A stretch of DNA of 8,386 bases from Syntrophomonas sp. (GTDB lineage Bacteria; Bacillota; Syntrophomonadia; Syntrophomonadales; Syntrophomonadaceae), in NCBI GenBank assembly GCA_003444615.1, contig DLUN01000221.1:3612-11997 (forward strand). The letters are read 5' to 3'. Shown here one piece after another: positions 7,094-8,386 of this stretch. The position numbers and the translations under genes were made by a program. The notes beneath the pieces are model-generated. The model searched no databases and had not been told where the DNA came from. It worked only from the letters and a program-made list of their open reading frames with translations. Numbering within the stretch: position 1 is the first letter of the stretch; each line of letters opens with the position of its first letter.

Positions 7094-7888
7094 TTAACCC
7101 AGCAGCAGCCTATCGTTGTCCAATTCCTGGCCACTGCGCCGGCCGAACAGGTCGATGAGTTTTTCTACGGTCATCTCCCGGCGTTCCTGGCCAGAGATAT
7201 CCAGGATAATGCTGCCATCATGCATCATAATAGTGCGGGTACCGTATTCCAGAGCATTTTTCATATTGTGAGTCACCATTAGGGTACACAGCGAATACTG
7301 CTCCACAAATTCCCGGGTCAGGCGCAGCACCTGCTGGGCGGCTGAGGGGTCTAAAGCCGCGGTATGTTCATCCAATAAGAGCAGCTTAGGCTCCACAATA
7401 GTGGCCATAAGTAGGGTTAAAGCCTGCCGCTGCCCACCGGAGAGCAAACCTACTTTCTGTTTCATGCGGTCTTCCAGTCCTAGTCCCAGACGAGCTAGGC
7501 GATCCCGGAACATTTTGGCATCTGTTCTACGAATCCCCCATTGCAGACCGCGGGGTTGGCCTTTGACGTATGCCATGGCTAAGTTTTCTTCAATAGTCAT
7601 ATCAAAAGCCGTTCCTTTGAGGGGATCTTGGAATACCCGTCCTATATACTGTGACCTTCTATATTCCGGCCACAAGGTTATATCCATGGAGTCTAGCAGA
7701 ATAATGCCTTGGTCCGGTTCATATACTCCTGCTATACAGTTCAGCAGAGTAGACTTACCGGCACCGTTTCCACCGATTACCGTAACGAATTCCCCGGCTT
7801 CCAAGGTGAGGTTAACATTATTTACTGCTAATTTTTCATTGATACTACCTAAACCAAAGGTTTTACTTAAACCGCTAATCTTCAGCAT
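7094..7888 (-). CDS. ABC transporter ATP-binding protein (TrpZ-like / COG1101-type)
   Basis: Cytoplasmic ATPase subunit of 264 residues that powers a membrane permease. It has Walker A GGNGAGKST (39-47), Q-loop VFQDP (85-89), signature LSGGQ (149-153), Walker B LLLLDE (169-174), D-loop ALD (178-180) and switch histidine H207. The Walker B extension LLLLDEHTAALDP is, as I recall, typical of the ATPase in the uncharacterised importers that include tryptophan TrpXYZ systems; most ABC ATPases read DEPT at this place, while here it is DEHT. It starts 4 bp after the permease stop, with GGGAGGG at the permease end serving as ribosome site, so the two are translationally close. The substrate-binding lipoprotein expected in such an operon would lie upstream, beyond the right edge. 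Substrate is not identifiable from this subunit. Confidence 0.9.
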   Translation of the reverse strand: MLKISGLSKTFGLGSINEKLAVNNVNLTLEAGEFVTVIGGNGAGKSTLLNCIAGVYEPDQGIILLDSMDITLWPEYRRSQYIGRVFQDPLKGTAFDMTIEENLAMAYVKGQPRGLQWGIRRTDAKMFRDRLARLGLGLEDRMKQKVGLLSGGQRQALTLLMATIVEPKLLLLDEHTAALDPSAAQQVLRLTREFVEQYSLCTLMVTHNMKNALEYGTRTIMMHDGSIILDISGQERREMTVEKLIDLFGRRSGQELDNDRLLLG

Positions 7889-7892
7889 AACC

Positions 7893-8386
7893 CTAACCCT
7901 CCCTTGGGGTTGATCGATGAGAGCGCTTCTTACGCTGGGATATCCAGCCGGCTTTAATGACCGGTGCGGCCAGGGCTATGGAAACTATAGCCGCTGAAAC
8001 CAGTTTAAGGTCGGTGGGGGGCATGCCCAAATGCAAAGCTACTGCAATCACCAAACGATATAATATGGCTCCCAGTACCACTGCCATCAAACGGCGCAGC
8101 AGTGAGCTGATCCCAAAGAGAACTTCTCCGATTATCACTGATGCCAGGCCGATAATCACCATACCTACACCCATACTCACATCCGCAAAAGACTGGTATT
8201 GGGCGATCAAGGCTCCTGACAGTCCTACCAGTCCGTTAGCTAAGCCTAAGCCAAATAGTATGGTGGTGTCAGTATTGACACCTACTGCTCGAACCATTTG
8301 CTGGTTGTCACCGGTGGCCCGCAACACCAAACCGAATCTGGTCTGGAGAAATAAAAATAGTATCAAGATGACTATAATAAGTAAGA
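7893..8386 (-). CDS. ABC transporter permease (BPD_transp_2 type, TrpY-like), N-terminus beyond window
   Basis: C-terminal 163 residues of an inner-membrane permease; the frame stays open through the right edge. Family permeases of this type are usually about 290 residues, so roughly half is present. After a partial hydrophobic segment comes TRFGLVLRATGDNQQMVRAVGVNTD, the cytoplasmic loop typical of branched-chain/sugar-type permeases that contacts the ATPase. At least three further hydrophobic stretches follow (around FGLGLANGLVGLSGALIA, VGMVIIGLASVIIGEVLFG and LVSAAIVSIALAAPVIKAG) and then a basic tail (SQRKKRSHRS). An in-frame TTG at 8366 is internal to a membrane segment and is not the real start. 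It partners the ATPase immediately downstream. Substrate is unknown; tryptophan or another small organic molecule is only a guess from family resemblance. Confidence 0.85.
   Translation of the reverse strand, partial: LLIIVILILFLFLQTRFGLVLRATGDNQQMVRAVGVNTDTTILFGLGLANGLVGLSGALIAQYQSFADVSMGVGMVIIGLASVIIGEVLFGISSLLRRLMAVVLGAILYRLVIAVALHLGMPPTDLKLVSAAIVSIALAAPVIKAGWISQRKKRSHRSTPREG

Noticed and set aside
7401..7913. Open frame of 170 codons on the plus strand
   Set aside because: It lies antisense across the ABC ATPase, whose Walker A, LSGGQ and Walker B motifs are intact. The translated product has no recognisable domain and no ribosome site.
8364..8366. TTG at 8366 as start of the permease
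   Set aside because: The frame stays open to the window edge through hydrophobic codons, and the product would lack half of a normal permease. The gene is better read as partial.

Overview
The window comes from a bacterium that looks like a low-to-moderate GC member of the Firmicutes, probably an anaerobic clostridial lineage (Peptococcaceae or Syntrophomonadaceae type). This is inferred from strong AGGAGG/GAGGTGA ribosome binding sites, a large GAF-PAS-AAA+ sigma-54 activator of the kind common in these groups, a PucR-type regulator, and a lactate/glycolate-dehydrogenase-like flavoprotein. No rRNA, tRNA, CRISPR array or mobile element is visible. The species cannot be named from this sequence.

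Layout. (1) Positions 1-1973, minus strand: a sigma-54 enhancer-binding activator, nearly complete, whose C-terminal DNA-binding helix-turn-helix runs off the left edge. (2) Positions 1974-2216: a divergent control region with a 17-bp imperfect palindrome, a nested inverted repeat and a well-matched sigma-54 -24/-12 promoter pointing right. (3) Positions 2217-3395, plus strand: a PucR-family regulator read from that promoter and closed by a strong hairpin terminator at 3492-3547. (4) Positions 3571-5509, plus strand: a two-gene drug-efflux operon, a MarR repressor followed 13 bp later by a MATE exporter, with an operator palindrome lying on the start site of a sigma-A promoter. (5) Positions 5639-7051, plus strand: a GlcD/LctD-like FAD-linked 2-hydroxyacid dehydrogenase. 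(6) Positions 7094-8386, minus strand, convergent with the previous gene: an ABC transporter ATPase and, 4 bp upstream of it, the C-terminal half of its permease, which continues past the right edge.

How the genes work together. The left third reads as a two-step regulatory cascade: a ligand-responsive sigma-54 activator controls a second transcription factor whose gene stands alone between its promoter and a terminator, so the targets of the second regulator probably lie elsewhere. The middle operon reads as self-regulated multidrug efflux of the mepR-mepA type, and its operator carries inverted GTTAG elements. The right part is metabolic and transport: a flavoprotein dehydrogenase without visible electron-transfer partners, and an amino-acid-type or other small-molecule ABC importer related to the TrpXYZ-like group. 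No sequence evidence links the three blocks functionally.
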